Source: Galactobacter sp. (lineage in GTDB: Bacteria; Actinomycetota; Actinomycetes; Actinomycetales; Micrococcaceae). Taken from it: a DNA stretch of 42,022 bases. The notes below the pieces were generated by a model that saw nothing but the letters and a program-made list of their open reading frames with translations, ran no database searches and was not told where the DNA came from. A program made the position numbers and the translations under genes. This document shows, in pieces, positions 39,811 through 42,022 of this stretch; position 1 is the stretch's first letter; every line of letters starts with the position of its first letter. The DNA is taken from NCBI RefSeq assembly GCF_022712295.1, contig NZ_JALAGT010000061.1:1-42022 (forward strand), in the 5' to 3' direction.

Positions 39811-41889
39811 TCAGGGCGTTGGTGCCGTCAGTTTCAGTGTTGCTGCCATGCCTGCGACGACGAACGCGGTGGCTGAGTGGTGGATGTCCACTGCCGGGAC
39901 TGAGAGCGCCCATGCGTGAAGCTGGCTTTCGAGGCCGCTGGACGGGGCTTCGATGTAGGCGTGCGGGGTTTCGCCGTTGGCCGGTTGGGCTTCGCTTTCG
40001 TCGCGTTGGGTGGCGTGGTCGGTCAGTAGGGCCTCGACGTGGGTGCGGAGCCTGCCCAGGGCGTTGGCGTCGTGGTCGAGGCTTTCGCGCTGTCGCTGCA
40101 ACTCTTTGGCGTCGCGTTCCTGTTCGGCCTGAAGTCGTGTGAGTTCTTGGTATTCGTCGGCGAGGCAGGTGCGGACTTTCTTGGCGTGTTCGGCTGCTTT
40201 CTTGAGTTGGTCGGCGAAGGCGTAGTTGGCGTCTTGGCCCAGCTGCATCAGTTCTTCCCGTCGGGTCAGCGTGGTTTCCGCTGCGGCGGTGCCTGCACGG
40301 TAGCCGGTCCAGTAGAGGGTCGAGTCGATGGTGTTGGGGTTCTCGTGGGGGAAGGGCCTGGCTGGGGAGGTGAATGAGGCGCCGGAGGGTAGGCGTGTGG
40401 TGATCGGCCCGGTGCCGTTGGGCAATGGCGTTGTGCCGTTCGGTGTTGGCCCGGTGCCATCGGGCGATGACGTTGTGCCGATGGGTGAGGGATCCGTGCC
40501 GTCGGGTGCTGGTGCGGTTCCCGTGGATGCTGGAGTGGGGCCAGCAGGTTGGGGTGTGGCGGTGGTGTTGCCGGAGTCTTTGATGAGGTTGTGGCGGGCG
40601 CAGAGACCTTGGCCGTTAGCGAAGCTGGTGGGACCGCCTGTTACGTGTGGGGTGATGTGGTCCAGGTGTTTGATCGGGGAGTTGCAGTAGGGGTGCCTGC
40701 AGAATTTATCTCGGAAGCCGATCATCTGGGCCAGTCCGTCGGGGAAGGTCCGGGACTTGGATTCCATGGCGACCAGTGCCCCGGATGCCGGGTCGGTGTA
40801 GAGCCGTTTCAGCGTCGCCTGGTGGTTGGCGGTGGCGGTGGCGATCATGGTCCTGGCGGTCTCGGCGGGGACGGGGCCGAGGCCGAAGACCTCCGCGGGA
40901 GTGTCTTGGATGCCGAAGAGCGCCAGGTCCGTGATCACGACGTTCACCTGGACACCCACACGGGCGTGAAAACCGGTGTGCTGGCCTGCACCGGTGGGAT
41001 GAGTTGGGCCGGTGGGGGCTGGCAGGCCTTCAGGGGACCGCAAAAAGGCAGCGAACGCGTCCCTCGCCTGATCCACCTCCGCGAAACCGGGCAAGAAGCC
41101 GTCGTCCTTGGCGGCAGCATCGGTGTCGGTGTCGGTGTTGGCAGACAGGTCCCCATGCGCGACGGCCGCGGTCGTTCCGAACGCGGGCTCGGTGTCAATC
41201 TCGTCCGGAGCGCATGAGACACCTTCACTGGTCCGGGCGGTAGCACCTTCAGCCTCGAGGGTGCCGTCAGGGTGAGCACCGTGCATGATGGCGCCGGTAT
41301 TTCCCAAGGTCCCGCCCTTGGTAGGTTCGGCGCCGGGCATGGCGGTGCCGGCGGAGGGAGAACTCGGGCGGTCAGTTGGACCGTTCCCGCTGGTCTTGAT
41401 GCGGTGCGCCTGGGTGAAACTGCGGGGGACGTGGCCGGTGGCTTCGGCCCAGCCGATGACGATGCCGGTCAACGCGTCGGCTTTGATGTGGGCTTCGAGG
41501 CGTTCCTCGCCTGCGGCGCGCTTGGATTTGGCGTAGCGGGTGAGGATGGTGTCGATGGCCATGGCGACCGCTCCGGGCAGGAGTGCGGTGAGGTTGGCCA
41601 TGCTGTCTGGGCGGGGTCGGACGCTGACGTGGCGTTGTTCGGCGGCTTTCCGCGCCCGTTCTGCGGCGAGTTCTGGTTCGAGTTGGGCGGTGGTGAAGCG
41701 TAGGCGGTGGCGTAGTTCGCGTTCACCGAGGTGGGGTGCCTCGTCGGCGAGGTCGGTGTCGGCTTGGCGTTTGCCGTCCTCGGTGAGCAGGGTGGTCTCG
41801 TCGAAGAACGTGACGAGGTGATCCTCACTGACCTGGCCTTGGCTGAATTCTTCGAAGAGACGCGGTGCCTGGGCCGGGGCGTGAGCGTG
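39811..41889 (-). pseudogene. DUF222/HNH endonuclease-type gene, 5' end lost
   Basis: DUF222/13E12-repeat proteins with a C-terminal HNH motif are multicopy in actinobacteria; nuclease function is assumed from the motif. HNH residues are intact: CRHPYC, LDHITPH and LCARHNLIK. DUF222 sequence is readable from just after a TGA at 41890-41892, including LFEEFSQGQVSED and SVRPRPDSMANLTALLP, but the usual first 80-100 residues are missing and no ATG, GTG or TTG occurs in frame before 41601. The break coincides with the end of an insertion-sequence-like region. Between the HNH motif and a coiled-coil-like tail lies a degenerate repeat of the form G-T-x-P-x-P-x-G-T. Translation from the ATG at 41601 would give a 596-residue fragment lacking much of DUF222. 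Confidence 0.75.
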
Positions 41890-42022
41890 TCAGATGGTCT
41901 GTGTAAGCCCTTCTGGGAAGGACAATCATGACCATGACGAATACGGATCCTCATGCCAACGGTGGCGGTGCTGCTGCGGTGGAGGCGTTGAAGGCCTCCG
42001 GCGGGCTGGATGAGGTCTTCAA
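41885..42022 (+). mobile_element. Left end of an insertion sequence, probably IS256 type (partial)
   Basis: At about 41880-41890 the DUF222 frame ends and new sequence begins: GTGTCAGATGGTCTGTGTAA, then a ribosome site and a plus-strand gene. Ends with TCTGTGTAA next to a transposase start are what I recall for IS256/mutator elements in actinobacteria. The exact boundary cannot be set because the other end lies outside the window. Confidence 0.5.
41928..42022 (+). CDS. Transposase N-terminus, probably IS256 family (runs off the window)
   Basis: Only 31 codons are visible, starting MTMTNTDPHANG and continuing VEALKASGGLDEVF. AAGGA lies 5 bases before the ATG; a second ATG is two codons later. 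The A-L-x-x-S-G-x-L-D-x-x-F pattern resembles the first helix of actinobacterial IS256 transposases, but this is a short match made from memory. Position and direction, next to a broken gene, fit an insertion sequence. Confidence 0.5.
   Translation, partial: MTMTNTDPHANGGGAAAVEALKASGGLDEVF

Noticed and set aside
1..42022. CRISPR arrays, tRNA or rRNA genes, prophage or replication origins
   Set aside because: No regularly spaced repeats, tRNA cloverleaf, rRNA segments, integrase or DnaA-box cluster was found by eye.

Overview
The window is GC-rich DNA with many GTG/TTG starts, four-base start/stop overlaps, a DUF222/HNH-type gene and PucR, GntR(HutC) and LacI regulators. This points to an actinobacterium, most likely Micrococcales (Micrococcaceae-like); the genus cannot be fixed from the sequence. 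Nearly everything from about 4.1 to 37.7 kb concerns uptake and breakdown of inositol or related cyclitols.

Layout. 0.1-4.1 kb: housekeeping-type genes (small membrane protein, YceI, YihY/BrkB, VanZ). 4.1-13.6 kb: a PucR regulator diverging from iolA-iolB-iolD-TIM barrel-iolG-iolH, a canonical myo-inositol block. 13.7-14.5 kb: a lipoprotein gene with a promoter that predicts a leaderless mRNA. 14.7-19.4 kb: a tight four-gene operon of an Fe(III)/AfuABC-type ABC importer plus an inositol-monophosphatase-family enzyme, ended by a 56-bp perfect palindrome and facing a HutC-type GntR regulator. 20.3-22.0 kb: DJ-1/PfpI protein and LacI repressor. 22.3-34.4 kb: a ten-gene block, probably LacI-controlled through two CG-centred palindromes: aldehyde dehydrogenase, a second IolD, HpcH/HpaI aldolase, three Gfo/Idh/MocA dehydrogenases, a 2-hydroxyacid dehydrogenase, IolE, a sugar-porter MFS protein and another TIM barrel, closed by a strong terminator. 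34.7-37.7 kb: a CUT2/FrcBCA-like sugar ABC importer. 37.8-41.9 kb: DoxX, an MFS exporter, and a DUF222/HNH gene that has lost its 5' end at what looks like an IS256-type element running off the window.

How it works together (inference). Three importers supply cyclitols: an MFS porter, a CUT2 ABC system and an AfuABC-like ABC system whose partner phosphatase suggests a phosphorylated substrate. IolG-type dehydrogenases, IolE, IolD, IolB and IolA cover myo-inositol to acetyl-CoA, but no IolC kinase or IolJ aldolase is present. The second block carries its own IolG/IolE/IolD set but replaces IolB/IolC/IolJ/IolA by an HpaI-type aldolase, an aldehyde dehydrogenase and a 2-hydroxyacid dehydrogenase. 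This could be a parallel, possibly non-phosphorylative route or a route for another cyclitol.

Non-coding structure is rich. A family of hairpins with TGCCCGACG/CGTCGGGCA ends sits in gaps between iol genes. Two near-identical 57-bp hairpin repeats about 23 kb apart differ by a compensatory base-pair change. Two exact 18-bp tandem duplications are also present. No tRNA, rRNA or CRISPR array was seen.
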